DNA from: Basidiobolus meristosporus CBS 931.73
Lineage: Eukaryota; Basidiobolomycota; Basidiobolomycetes; Basidiobolales; Basidiobolaceae
Direction of reading: 5' to 3'
DNA length: 64,000 bases
Assembly (NCBI GenBank): GCA_002104905.1
Contig: MCFE01000108.1
Span: 1 to 64,000 of the forward strand
In this document: piece by piece, positions 1 to 13,850 of the stretch
How the letters are laid out: every line of letters starts with the position of its first letter
Numbering within the stretch: position 1 is the stretch's first letter
Made by a program: the position numbers and the translations under genes
Notes under the pieces: model-generated
What the model saw: the letters and a program-made list of their open reading frames with translations, nothing else
What the model was told of the DNA's origin: nothing
The model's database searches: none

Positions 1-418
1 ACAGCAGAAGGACTCAGTTTCAGCTTTGACAATTCTGGATGCAGGATCACTTATCAAAATGGTGCCCATATTGCTTTGGGCATCAGAGATCAGAATCTAT
101 ACAAGTTGACTTATATTCCATCATATTTGTAAGCCAATATAAGTAACTTAAATGAAGAAACACCAATGCTTTGGCGCAGGAGATTTGGGCACATCAATTT
201 TGATTATTTGTGCAAAATGATCAAAGATCAGCTAATTTCTGGAGTAAAAATTGATCCCCCAGCTAATTTGGAGTACTGTGAAGCCTGCATATATGGGAAA
301 CAAGCAAGACAACCGTTCAAGAGCTCTGAGTTAATCAAAACTAAGAAAAAATTAGATCTAATTTACTCAGATCTGTGTGGACCTATGCAAAATTTATACT
401 TAGGTGGGATGAAGTATT

Positions 419-767
419 TGTTGTAAAAATTCGTATTTCCACCTAAATATTCACCTAACTTAGTCACTTAGATCATCACCTTCAAATCCTAGAGAATACT
501 GACCAAATTCCTTGTCGGGATTTACTTAGAATATTTTCACCAAAATACCAGGTACCCAGAACATGAAAATTCTCAAAGTTGTCCAAACAGCCCCAAACTT
601 TGCACACATGTTTGTGGGACCTTCCTTAGCCTATTCTACATGTTTGTAATGCCATGACCAGGTAAAAGTATAAATACTACTTTTACATTCAATAAATCAT
701 TAAGTGAAAACCACATAATCTACTTGTTCTCCAAATCACTTCCAATATCTCCAAGACTCTTACAACA
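419..767 (+). mobile_element. solo copia LTR with 5 bp target duplication GTATT
   Basis: A 349 bp LTR beginning TGTTGTAA and ending TTACAACA (8 bp perfect inverted ends). It is flanked by GTATT at 414-418 and 768-772. It contains a TATA-like TATAAATA at 669-676 and an AATAAA-type signal shortly downstream. It matches the LTRs of the copia element at 46438-51126. A single LTR with an intact duplication implies insertion followed by LTR-LTR recombination. It splits the integrase part of an older relative. Confidence 0.95.
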
Positions 768-880
768 GTATTTAATCACTTTTATTGATGATTATACAAG
801 ATATACATGGGTCTACTTCATGGAGAGAAAGGAAGAAGCTCTGTCTAAGCTCAGGGAGTTTAAAGCCATGGTTGAGAGAG

Positions 881-1230
881 TGTTGTAAAAATTCATATTT
901 TCCACCTGAATATTCACCTAACTTAGTCACTTAGATCATCACCTTTGAATCCTAGAGAATACTGACCAAATTCCTTGTCAGGATTTACTTAGAATATTCT
1001 CACTAAAATACCGGGTACCCAGAACATGAAAATTCTCAAAGTTGTCCAAACAGCCCCAAACTTTGCACACATGTTTGTGGGACCTTCCTTAACCTATTCT
1101 ACATGTTTGTAATGCCATGACCAGGTAAAAGTATAAAAACTACTTCTACATTCAATAAATCATTAAGTGAAAACCACATAATCTACTTGTTCTCCAAATC
1201 ACTTCCAATATCTCCAAGACTCTTACAACA
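881..1230 (+). mobile_element. solo copia LTR with 5 bp target duplication GAGAG
   Basis: A 350 bp LTR of the same family, with the same TGTTGTAA/TTACAACA ends. It is flanked by GAGAG at 876-880 and 1231-1235. It lies only 113 bp downstream of the first solo LTR, inside the same copia relic and in the same orientation. Removing both LTRs and one copy of each duplication rejoins the integrase reading frame. Confidence 0.95.
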
Positions 1231-2639
1231 GAGAGAAACTGGTGAAAAAATCCAGAAAATATGCTCTGACAATGGTGGAGAATATACCTCAAAACTCTTC
1301 ATCCACTTCTGCAAAATTCATGGGATAAAGCAAGAGACTACTGTACCATACTCCCCACAGCAAAATGGAGTAGCAGAACAAGCCAACAGATCAATAATTG
1401 ATATGGCAAGATCTATGATCCATGATCAAAAATTATCCTATGATTTTTGGGCGGAATCAGTTGCCACTGCTTTATACCTTAAAAATAGGAGTAATAACAG
1501 AATACTTTGTGATTCTACTCCACTTGAAGCATGGTATGGATACAGACCAAGTGCAGAACATCTAAGAATATTTGGGTGTACAGCATATGCCACAAAACTG
1601 GCCGGAAACCAGTCAAAATTTGAACCAAAAAGTGTAAAATGCATATTTTTGGGCTACTGCAATAAGAGTACAGCATACAGACTCTACAATACCAAAGCAA
1701 AGAAGCTGATCAAGTCCAGGGATGTGTTGTTTGATGAAAATTCAAAATTTTCACAAAAAATGACATCAGATGATGATGAAAATTTGATCCCAAGTCCACC
1801 AATTGTCAGGATTGAATCAGAGCAAAACAATGAAAGTTTTTTCACTCCAGAGGACTCTACAACCATGGTTCAGCCAGAATCAGTGCCTAGGAATATCCCA
1901 GAAGTGATTATTACAGTATCAAATGCCTGGAGATCCAATTGGACAAGAAATAGCCCAAATTACTATATCAATGAGGGCACAAACTTAGCCTATGCCTATT
2001 CAGTCCATATTGATGAGCCCCAGACTGTAAAAGAGGCCCTAAATAGCCCTAAGACAAAGTTTTGGAGATCTGCAATGACTGAGGAATATCAGGCTCTGAT
2101 GGAAAATTGAACTTGGGACTTAGTCAGATTACTAATCAACCAAACATCAATTGGATGCAGATGGGTCCTCAAGACAAAATACAAGGCTGATGGTACAATT
2201 GAAAGATACAAAGCAAGACTTGTAGCCAAAGGATACTCTCAAACAAAAGGACTTGACTATACTGAGACCTTTGCACCGGTAGCCAAGTTTAATTCCATCA
2301 GATTAGTATTGGCTATTGTAGCCAAATATAAGTTTTTTATTCATCAAATGGATGTAAAAGCTGCATTTTGGAATGGAGAACTTAATGAGGATGTGTATAT
2401 GGACCAGCCTGGTGGGTTTGTTGACCAAGATAACCCCCATTTGGTCTGCAAGCTTAAAAAGTCACTATATGGTCTCAAACAATCACCAAGAGCCTGGAAT
2501 TGCAAGATAGATTCTTATTTGGAATCTTTGAGTTTCAAAAGGAGTAATGCTGACTATAGTATATTCTATAAGCCAGATAGAGCAGACCCAGTTCTATTAG
2601 CTCTATATGTGGATGATCTCATTATAGCTGCCAATAACC

Positions 2640-5600
2640 AGAAGTCCTGCGTTACACCCCTTGTTTCCTTGAGCAATATACAGGATTTCAACTTTCAGCA
2701 CTTGGACCCAGGTGCTCAATCTTAGCTTGTATTATCAAGCCCAAATACTGGGTATTAAATCTCTTTGAATTGAGTAATACCTAACATTAAAACTTCAGTC
2801 ACCTTGAGCCCAGGAGCTACATCTCAGCATTGATAATCTTGATCCAGGTTTTAGATCTATGATCTGATTTCCTAGGTCTAAGTCCTGTATGACACTCCCC
2901 ATTCCCTTAAGCAATGTCCAAGATTTCAACTTTCAGCACCTGGACTCAGGTACAGCATCACAGCTTTCATCAATTGTGGCCCAGGTCTTTGATATTAGCT
3001 TGCATTACCATGCCCAAGTACTGGATGTCAACTCTGACTAAATTGAACAATATTTAACTTCACATATTGGCACCTTGAGCCCAGGTCTCATATCTCAGCT
3101 TAAATAATCTAAATCTAGGTTCTGGAGCATGACCCTAATCACATTGACCCAAGTCCAGGATGATATCCCACATTTCCTTGAGCAATATCCTAAATTCCAA
3201 TTTTCAGGACTGGACCCAGGTCCATAACCTTAATTTAGATTACTATTCCTAGAACTTGGTATTGACTTTCATCAACTTGAGTCATATACAATAACTCAGC
3301 TTTTAGCACTTTGAGCCCAGGTTCTATATCTCAGGTTTCATCTCCTGGACCTAGATTCAAGATCTTAGCTATTATCACCTATATGCAGTTCCTTGATATC
3401 AACATTCAGCAACTTGACCCTGGTCCTAGATATCAACTCTAATATCAACAAGCAATATGCAAATTCTCAACTTTCAGAGTAATAACAAACATGAAATTCA
3501 TGCATGCCTCCAGGTCCTAAATCTCAGCTTTAAGCACCTGGATCCAGGTCCTAAATGTCATATTGAAATTAATAGAGTAATATCTAAAATGCAATCAGCA
3601 CCTGGCTTTAGGTTCTAAATCTCACCCTTCAAAACCTGGACCTAGGTCCTGGATGTCTTACTGGAAATAATAGAGTAATATCAAGTATGCAATCAACACC
3701 TGGCTCTAGTTCCTAAATCTCAGCTTTAAGCACCTGGACGCAGGCCCTGGATGTCTTACTAGAATCAAGAGAGTAACAACAAACATGAAATCTGCACCTG
3801 CCTCCAGGTCCTAAATCTCAGTCTTCAGCACCTGGAATCAGGTTCTAGATGTCATTTTGGAATTAATAGATTGATATTCAACATGCAATCAGCGCCTGGC
3901 TCTAGGTCCTAAATCTCAGCTTTAAGCACCTGGACCCAGGTCCTGGATGTCATATTGGAACTAATAGAGTAATATCAAGCATGCAGTGAGCACCAGGCTT
4001 TAGGTCCTAAATCTCAGCCTTCAGTACCTAGACCCAGGTCCTGGATGTCATATTGGAATCATTAGAGCAATATCTAACAAGCAGTCAGCACCTGGCTCTA
4101 GGTTGTAAATCTCAGTCTTTGGCACCAGGACCCAGGTCCTAAATCTCAGCTTTGGGCCCCTGGACCCAGGTCCTGGATGTCATATTAGGATTAATAGAGT
4201 GATATCCAACATGCAATCAGCACCTGGCTCTAGGTCCTAAATCTTAGTCTTCAGCACCTAAACTCAGGTCCTGGATGTCACATTGGAATCAACAGAACTA
4301 AATTTAAGTCTAAACTTTGATCACATGGACCTAGGTTCATTATAACACATCTTATTTAATAGAGCAATATCTAACATGAAATCAGCACCTGGATCCAGGT
4401 CTTAAATCTCAGATTTCAGCACCTGGACCTAGGTCCTGAATAACACTACTCAATTAGTAGAGCAATATCTAACTTGAAATCAGCACCTGGCTCCATGTCC
4501 TAAATTTTAGCCTTCAGCACCTGGACCCAGGTCCTAGTTTTTAGTTTCATTCACCTGGACCTTTGTTATGAATAATAATTTTCAGTTAGTAGAGTAATAT
4601 CTAATATGCAATCAGCACCTGGCTCTAGCTCCTAAATCTCATCCTTCAGCCCCTAGACCCAGCTCCTGGATGTCATATTGAAATTAATAGAGTAATATCT
4701 AACATACAATCAGTACCTGTTTCTAGGACCTAAATCTCAGCCTTCAGCACCTGGACCCAGGTCCTGGATATCATATTGGAGTCAATAGGGTAATATCAAG
4801 CATGCAAACAGCACCTGGCTTTAGTTCTTAAGTCTCAGCCATCTTGATCGCTTTGGCCTAGGTCCTGAATATCACATCTTAATTAACATAGCATTAGCTA
4901 ACATGAAATCCACACCTGGCTACAGGTCCTGAATCTCAGCTTTAAGCACCTGGACCCAGGTCCTGGATGTCTTGTTGAAACTAATAGAGTGATATCTAGC
5001 ATGCAATCAGCACCTAGCTCTAGGTTCCAAATCTCAGCCTTCAGCACCCAGACTCAGGTCCTGGATGTCATACTGGAATTAATAGAGTAATAACCAACAT
5101 GAAATCTGGACCTGGCTCTAGGTCCTAAATATCTGCTTTAAGCACCTGGACCCAGGTCCTGGATGTCATATTGGAGTTAATAGATTAATATCTAACATGC
5201 AGTCAGCACCTGGCTTTAGGTCCTAAATCTCAGCCTTAGCACCTGGACTCAGGTCCTGGATTTCTTACTGGAATTAATAGGGCAATAACAAACATGCAAT
5301 CAGCACCTGGCTCCAGGTCCTAAATCTCAGCCCTTGGCACCTGGACCCAGGTCCTAGTTTGCAACTTTTTTCACCTGGACCTTGGTCCTGATTAACACTT
5401 CTCAATTAACAGAGCAATATCCAACATGAAATCAGCACCTGGACCCAGGTCCTGAAAGACATATTGAAATTAATAGAGTAATATCTAACAAGCAATCAGC
5501 ACCTGGCTCTAGGTCCTAAATCCCAGCCTTCAGGACATGGATCCAGGTCCTGGACCTGAACTTACAGCACCTGGACCTATGTCTTAGGTCTCATCCTTCT

Positions 5601-8600
5601 GAACCTGGACCCACATATTGGATCTCATCCTTCAGCACCTGGACCCTGGTCCTAGATCTCTACCTTCAACACCAGAACCCAGGTCCTAGGTCTCAATTTT
5701 CAGCACCTGGAAACAGGTCCTATATCTCAACTTTGAGCACCTGGACCCAGGTCCTAGATATCAACCTTCAGTACCTGGACACAGGTCCTAGATCTCTACC
5801 TTCAACACCAGGACCCAGGTCCTAGGTCTCAATTTTCAGCACTTGGACAAAGGTCCAGGTTACCAAGACCCACATTGTAGATCTCAACCTTCAACACCTG
5901 GATCCAGGTCCTATATCTCAACTTTCAGCACCTGGACCCAGGTCTTAGACCACTTCCTTCAACACCATGACCCAGGACCTAGATATCAACCTTCAGCACC
6001 TGGATCCAGGTTGTAGATCTTTACCTTCAGCACCTAGACACAGTTTCTAGATCTCAACTTTGAGCACCTGGACCCAGGTCCTAGGTCTCATCCATCAGCA
6101 CCTGGTCCCAGGTCATGGCTCTTATTCATCAGCAACTGGTCCTAGGTCCTGGTTCCCAACTTTCAGCACCTGGTCCCTGGTCCTTGGTCTCATCCTTCAG
6201 CACCTGGTCCCAGGACCTAGATCTCCACTTTGATCAATTGGACCTTGATCATAGATGACAGATCTCATTTGGTAGAGCAATATGTGACATTACAACCTCT
6301 GGCATCTGGAACCCAGGTTCTAAGCCTCTTATCCTTCAGCATCTGAACCCAGGTCTTAGATCAATTCTTTCAACTCCAGGACCCAGGACCTAGAACTAAC
6401 CTTCAGCACCTGGACCCAGGTCCTAGATTTCAGCTTTCAGCACCTGGACCCAGGTCCTAGATTTCAGCTTTCAGCACCTGAATCCAGGTCCTAGGTCTTA
6501 TCCTTCAGCACCTGGTCCCAGGTCATGGATCTCATCCTTCAGCACCTGGACCCAAGTACTAGGTCTGATCCTTTGGTACCTGGTCCCAGTTCATTATTCT
6601 TATTGTTCAGGACCTGGACCCAGGTCCTAGATCTCAACTTTCAGCACCTGGACCCAGGTCATGGCTCTAGTCCTCCATCACTTACACCCAGGTCCTGGAT
6701 CTCAAATTTCCGCACCTGGGCCCAGCTCCTAGATCTTAAGCTTCAGCACCTGTACCCAGGTTGTCAATCCCAACCTTCAGCACTTGGATCCAGGTCCTAG
6801 ATCTCTTCCTTTGCTGAAGGTTGTAAATCTCTACCTTCAGCACCTGGACACAGGTCCTAGATCTCATCTTTCAGTATGGCTCCTATCCTTTAGCACCTGG
6901 ACCCTGGTCTTAGAGCTCAACTTTCAGCACCTGGGCCCATGTCATGGATCCCATCTTTCAGCACCTGGACATAGGTCCTAGATCCCTACCTTCAACACCA
7001 GGACCCAGGTCCTAGGTCTCAATTTTCAGCACCTGGACCCAGGTCCTAGATCTCAGCTTTCAGCACCTGGACCCAGGTCCTCTATCTCATCCTTCAGCAC
7101 CTGGATCCAGGTAATGGCTCTTGTCCTTCAGCGCCTACACCCAGGTCTTAGATCTCAAATTTTAGCACCTGGGCCCAGCTCCTAGATCTCAGGCTTCAGC
7201 ACCTGGATGCAGGCTGTTGATCTCAACCCTTGGCACCTGGATCCAGGTACTAGATCTCTTCCTTCAACACCAGGACCCAGGTCCTAGATCTCAACTATCA
7301 GCACCTGGGCCCAGGTCCTAGTTCTCAAGCTTCAGCACCTATGATCTCTTCCTTCAGCTTAAGATTGTAGATCTCTACCTTCAGCACCTGGATCCAGGCC
7401 CTAGATCTCATCCTTTAGCACCTGGACACAGGTCCTAGATCTCAACTTTCAGCACCTGGACCCAGGTCCTAGGTCTCGTCCTGCAGCATCTGGTCCCAGG
7501 TCATGGATCAAATCCTTTGGCACCTGGTCCCAGATTGTGGATCTTAACCTTTAGAATATTGACCCAGGTCCTAGATCTCAAGCATCAGCACCTGGACCCA
7601 GGTCATAGTTCTCATCCATCAGCACCTGCAATAAGGTTCTGGAGCTAATCAGTCAGCAACTGCACCCAGGTCCTAGATCTCATTCTTCAGCACCTGGACC
7701 CAGGTCCTAGATCTCATTCTTCAGCACCTGGACCCAGGTCCTAGATTTCAGCTTTCAGCACCTGAATCCAGGTCCTAGGTCTTATCCTTGAGCACCTGGT
7801 CCCAGGTCCTAGATCTCATTTTTCAGCACCTGGTCCCAGGTCCTAGATCTCATTTTTCAGCACCTGGGCCCAGGTCCTAGATCTCAGCTTCAGCACCTGG
7901 ACCTATATCCTGGATCTCAAGCTTCAGCACCTGGACTCAGGTCTTGGATCTCAACTTATATCACTTGGACCTAGATCATGGATGCCAAATCTCATTTAGT
8001 AGAGCAATATGTGGCATGAAAACCTCTGGTATCTGGAGCCCAGGTTCCAAGCCTCTTCCCTTATCTCCCAGACCTAGGTTGTGGATGAAACTCCTCATTT
8101 TCTTGAACAAGATCTCAAGCTTCAGCACCTGGACCCACTTCATGCATCTCATCCTTCAGCCCCTGGACTCAGGTCCTGGATCTCAACTTTCAGCACCTGG
8201 ACCCACATCATGGATATTATCCTTCAGCACCAGAACCCAGGTCTTAAATCACTTCCTTCAGCACCAGGACCCAGGACCTATATCTCAACCTTCAGCACCT
8301 GGACCCAGGTTGTAGATCTCAACCTTCAGAACATGGACCTAGGCCCTATATCTCTTCTTTCAGCACCTGGACCCAGGTCTTAGATCTCATCCTTCAGTAC
8401 CTGGACCCAGGTCCTAGATGTTATCCTTCAGCACCAACTAAAGTCCTAGATTGCATCCTTCAGCACCTGGACACTGGTGAATCTTAACATTGATCCTTTG
8501 AACCAGGCATTAGTTAGTGCACTCATAACCTGGTCTCAGGTCCTGGATGTCAACTCTCATTTTATGCAGTTATATCCAGAATTCAACCTTTAGCACCCGG

Positions 8601-11600
8601 ACCCAGGTCCTAGTTCTCAACCATCAGAACCTTGGCCTAGGTCCTGGATCTCAACCTTCAGCACCTGTACCTATGTCCTGGATAGCAAATCTCACTTAGT
8701 AGAGCAGTATCTGACATGTGAATATCCAGCATTGTGAGCCCAGGTTTGAAATCTCTTTCCTAATCACCTACACCTAGGTTATGGATGATACTGCTCAATT
8801 TCTTGAGCATAGTCAAATTTATCAACATTCAGCACCTGGATGTAGGTTCCAGATCTTGCATTTAAGTATTTGGACATAGGTCTTGGATATCAGGACTCAT
8901 TAAATTGAGCAATATCTAACATGAAAATTTCAGAGACTAAGAGCCCAAATGTTGCATCATAACTATCATCCCCTTGAGCTAGGCCTTAGTTCTTTGCCTT
9001 CATCACCTGGTCCAAGGTTGTGGATTACAACCCTCATTTCTTTGAGCATTATCTAAATGTTCAACTTACAGTACCTGAGCCCAGGTCTCAGATCTAAAAT
9101 TTTAGCACCTGGACACAGGTCCTGGATATCAGGGCTCATTACATTGAGCAATATCTAACATCAAAACTTCAGGCCCCTGGAGCCCAAGTGCTACATCTTA
9201 ACTCTAACCCCTTAAACCAGGCCCTAGATATTGTCCTCATCCCCAGGTCTCAGGTACTGGATTACAACTCTCATTTCATTCAGCTATATCCAAAAGTTCA
9301 ACTTTTGTCACCTGGACCCAGGCCCTGAATCTTAACTTTGTGCACTCAAACACAGGTCCTGGATATCAGGACTCATTAGATTGAGCAATATCTAACATTA
9401 GAACTTCTGGCACCTAGAGCCCAAGTCCTGCAGCTCAACTTTTATCCTCTTGCACCAGGCGCTAGTTCTTTGCCCTGGTCACCTGAACCAAGGTCCTGGT
9501 TGACAACCCTCATTTTGTTCAGTAATATCCAAAAGTTCAACTTTCAGCATCAGGACCTAGATCCTAGATCTCAACTTTGATCACAAGGTCCTGGATAACA
9601 AATCTCACTCAATAGAGCAGTATTTGAAATGAGAACTTCTAGCATCTTGAGCCCAGGCTTACAATCCCTTTCCTAAACACCTACACTGAGGTTATGAATG
9701 ATACTCCTCAATTTCTGGAGCAAGGTCAAATTTGTCAACATTCAGCACCTGGACCCAGGTCCTAGATCTCACATTTGAGCTTTTGGACACAGGTCTTTGA
9801 TATCAGGACTCATTAAATTGAGCAATATCTAACATCAAAACTTCAGGGACCTAAATCCCAAGCCTTTCATCTTCACCCCCATGCCCTTGAGCTAGGCCTT
9901 GGTTTCTTGCCCTCATCACCTGGTCCAATATCCTTGATAACAACCCTCATCTTCTTGGGCAATTTCCCATAGCTCAATTTTCAGCACCTGGACCCAGATT
10001 CCTGATATCAAATTTAGGCCCTTGGACACAGGTCCTAGATATCAGGACTCAGTATATTGATCAATATCTAATATCAAAACTTCAGGCACTTGGAGACCAT
10101 GTCCTATATCTTAACTATCATCACCCTCAACCAGGCCTTAGCTCTTTGTCCTTATCACCTAGTCCAAGGTCCTAGATAACAATCTTCACTTCATTCAGCA
10201 ATATCCAAAAGTTCAACTCTCAGCACCTGGACCCAGGTCCTAGACCTCAAACTTCAGCACTTGTACACAGGTCCTAGATCTCAACTTGCAGTATCTGGAC
10301 CCAGGTCCTGGATCTAAACTTCCATCAATTGGACCCTGATCCTGGATCTTAGCATAAATCATTATTCCTGGTTCCTGCATTTTAACTCTTATTAAATCTA
10401 GAAATATCCAGTATTACAACATTTGACACCTTCAACCCAGATCCTACATCTTATTTTTGATCACCTGGACTCAGGTTGATGATCTTAACTATTATCACCT
10501 ATTGCTAGGTCCTAGATATCCACCTTCAACACCTAGACCATGGTCCCAGATATCAACCCTTATTTCATTGAGCATTATCCAATTTAATACTTTCATGACC
10601 TGGACCCAGGTTCTATATTCTATGTTTCAACACTTGTACCCAGGTCCTGGATATCACCCCTGATATTATTGAGCAAAATTCAAGGTTTCATCTTTCTGCA
10701 CCTGGACCCAGGTTCTATATCTTAACAACCACTATTTGGACACAGGGCCTAGATATTAGCTTGCATTAGTATGCCAAGGGTCTGGGTATCATATTTCATA
10801 AAATTGATCAATATCCAACATTACAACTTTTGGTGTCTTGAGCTCAGGTTTTACATCCCAGCTTTAATCACTTTGAACCAGGTTCTAGCTCTTCATCCTC
10901 ATCACCTGGACACAAGACCTATACCTTTGACCTCATCAGCTGGGCCTAGGTCTCAGATCCTTGCCCTTTTCACCTAGGGCCAGCTCCTGGATGGCTATAC
11001 TCATTCATTAAGTAATGTCAAATGTTTCAACTTTTAACACCTGGACCCAGGTTCTAGATATCTGCCCTCATCATCTGAGCTCAGGTCCTGTGTGACACCA
11101 TTCATTTCCTTGAGCAATATCCAAAATTTCAACTTCAGCACCTGGACTGCCAGTCCATTTTCTAAACTCTCATCAATTGGACCTAGGCTTTTGATACCAA
11201 CTTTGATTAAATTGAGCAATATCCAATATTAGAATACTTAGCACCCTGAACCCAGGTCCTACATCTTTTGTTTCATCATCTGGACACAGGTTCAAGATCT
11301 CAGCTATTATCACCAATAACTAGGTCCTAGATATCCATCTAGAGCACCTAGCCCCTGGTCCCAGATATTAACCCTTATTTCATTCAGCAATATCAAAAGT
11401 TTCAACTTTCAGCACCTGGACCCCAGTCTTAGTTCTAAGCTTTCAGCACTTGGACACAGCTCTTGAACATTAGCATGCAATATCATGCCCAGGTTCTAAA
11501 TCTTTGCCTTCATCACATGAGTCAGGCTCCTAGACCTTTGCCCTTATCTTCTGCACTAAGGTCCTGGATGACTATCCTCATTTTGTGGAGCTATATCTGA

Positions 11601-13850
11601 GGTATTAACTTTCAGCACCTGGACCCAGGTCCTTGATCTAAGCTTTCATCAATTGGACCCAGGTCCTGGATCTTAGGTTGCATTAGCATGCCTAGGTTCT
11701 GGATATTAACTCTGATTAAATTGAGCAATATTGAAAACTCCACCTTCTGGCACCTTGAACTCAGGTCCTACATCTCTACTTTTATCACCCCAACCTAGGT
11801 TCATAATCTTGGCTATTATCACCTATAACCAGGTCCTAGATATCCTCCTTCAGCACCTTGATCCTGGTCCCAGATATCAACCCTTATTTAATAAGCAACA
11901 TTAAAAATTTCAAATTGTACAAATTGGACATAGGTTTTATATATGACCTTTTATTGCTTGGACCCAGGTCCAGGTTCTTAGCTTGCATTACCATGCTCAG
12001 GTTTTAGATATGAAATGTAATTAAATTGAGCTATATCCAACATTATAACTTTAGGCCCCTTGAGCCCAGGTCCTACATCCCTACTTTCATCACCTTAAGC
12101 CAGGTTCTAGATCTTTGCCCTCATCACTTGGACAAAGGTCCTGGAAGACAACCCTCATTTTGTGGAAAAATATCCAAAACTTTACTTTCTGCACCTGTAC
12201 CCACATCCTATATCCCCACTTTCATAAGTTGGACCAAGGTTCTATATCTTAGCCTGCACTGCCATGTCTAGATTCTGGATATCAACTCTGATTGAATTGG
12301 GCAATACCCAACATTACAACTTTTAACATCTTGAACTCAGTTCCCAAATGTCAAGTTTCATGACCTGGGCCCAGGCTTAAGATATTAGCTATCATCACCT
12401 ATACTCAGGTACCAGATATCTACCTTCAACCCTTTAACCTAGTCCTGGATAGTAACCCTCATTGTATCAAGTAATATCCCAAACTTTCAGCACCCAGACT
12501 CTGGTCCTACATCTCAACTTTCATCACTTGGACCCTGGCTGATTGTGATTGATATCTATGTCCAGGTCCTTGATATCAACTATCATGGGATGGAGCAATA
12601 TACAAGATAATCTTTTTTGTACCTTTACTAAGGTTGTTGAACCCAGCTTTCATCACTTGGATTCAGGTCCTAGATCTTAGCTAGCATTATTATGCCCAGT
12701 TCCTCAATATCAACTCCCATTAAATTAAGCCAAAGTCAGTTAAACTTTCAGCACCTTGAGCCCAGGTCCTATATCTTAACTTTCATCACCTGAATCCAGA
12801 CCCTAGATGTCAACTTTCAGCACCTTGACCCAGGTTCTGGATATTAGCCCTCATAACATTGGGCAGTATCCTCATCTACAGCTTGCAGCACCTGGACCCA
12901 GGTCCTAGACCTCAACTTTTAACACTTGGACCCAAGTTCTAAATCTAAGCTTGTATTGCTATTCACAGGTTCTGGATATCAAATCTCATTAAAATGAGTA
13001 ATATCCAACAATACAAGTTTCAACACCTTGAGCTCAGGTACAACATCACAGCTTTTATCACCTGTATTTAAGTCTTAGATCTCAGCTTTTATTTCCTCAG
13101 CCCAGGTCCTGGCTATCAACCCTCATTACATTGAGTAATATGTAAGATTGCAACTTTCAGCAACTGGACCCATTTATTAGATTTAAACCTACATTACATG
13201 CCCTGGTCCTGGATTTGTATGCTCAAGAAATTGAGCAATATCCAGGATCTTAACTTTCTGCATCTGGACCAAGTTGTTAGATGCCACCCTTCATCACTAC
13301 GCATAGGTCCTGGAGATCAACTAACCTTGCATTGAGTAATATCCAAGATTACAACTTCCAGCACCTTGGTCAAGGTCCTTGATATCATTTTATATTACCA
13401 GGTGCAAGTCCTGAATACCAACTTTCATAATGTTGAGCAAGATCCATGATCACAAATTTCAGCACATGGACTCAGGTCTGAGGTTGCAACTTGCAGCATA
13501 ATGCCGTGGCACTGGACTCCCAGCTTCATTACATTAAGCAATATGCATAGTCACAACTTTCAGCACCTGGACCCAAGTCTTAGATCTCAATTCTCATGAG
13601 ATTGAGCAATATTTGATATTACAACCTTCAGCACCTAGACCAAGGTTCTATATCTCAATTACATTACCTTGCCTAGGCCCTGGACTTCCATATGTTGTTA
13701 CATTGAGCAATATACATGATAAAAATTCTTGTCACTTTGATAAAGGTTTTAGATCCCAAAATTTATCACCAGGACCAAGGTAGATCTGAACTGGCATCAC
13801 CATGCCCAGGTCCTTGATGTCAGCCACTTCACTCTAGGCCCATCCTAGAT
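2640..13850. repeat. degenerate satellite array built on a 34 bp module
   Basis: About 11.2 kb of tandemly repeated, non-coding sequence. The clearest zone is roughly 5530-8480. There a 34 bp unit recurs dozens of times, consisting of CAGCACCTGGACCCAGGTCC followed by a TAGATCTCAACTTT-like tail. Around 3500-5400 two modules plus a spacer containing TTAATAGAGTAATATCTAACATG form a higher-order unit of about 98 bp. From about 8500 to 13850, and in 2640-3500, units are longer and more diverged, with recurrent TTGAGCAATATCCAACATT-like spacers. The unit length is 1 modulo 3, so translation cycles through three frames and the short open frames here are chance products. The pattern fits satellite DNA evolving by unequal exchange, with a homogeneous core and decayed edges. 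Confidence 0.9.

Larger units (their letters stand above)
1..2639 (+). pseudogene. Ty1/copia Gag-Pol relic (body truncated at both ends)
   Basis: Decayed polyprotein of the same family as the nearly complete copia element at 46438-51126. It enters at the window edge in the region between protease and integrase. A GAG-pre-integrase block follows with the pattern FGHINFDYL ... CEACIYGKQ, then the integrase core (SDNGGEYTS, PYSPQQNGVAEQ) and the reverse transcriptase up to YVDDLIIAANN. It stops abruptly at about 2639, so RNase H and the 3' LTR are missing. Two solo LTRs (419-767 and 881-1230) interrupt it. Stop codons lie at 130-132 and 2108-2110. Between these lesions the frame is well kept and very close to the element at 46 kb. 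It once supplied reverse transcription and integration functions and is now non-functional. The right break abuts the satellite array. Confidence 0.93.

Noticed and set aside
6525-8383. Open frames of 65-123 codons rich in LDPG, WTQ and SAPGPRS
   Set aside because: They are readings of the 34 bp satellite. The unit length is 1 modulo 3, so all three frames recur, and no start or codon pattern is conserved.
2640-13850. CRISPR-like array of about 34 bp repeats
   Set aside because: The repeats are contiguous without unique spacers, are degenerate, and no Cas-type gene is present. The context is eukaryotic.
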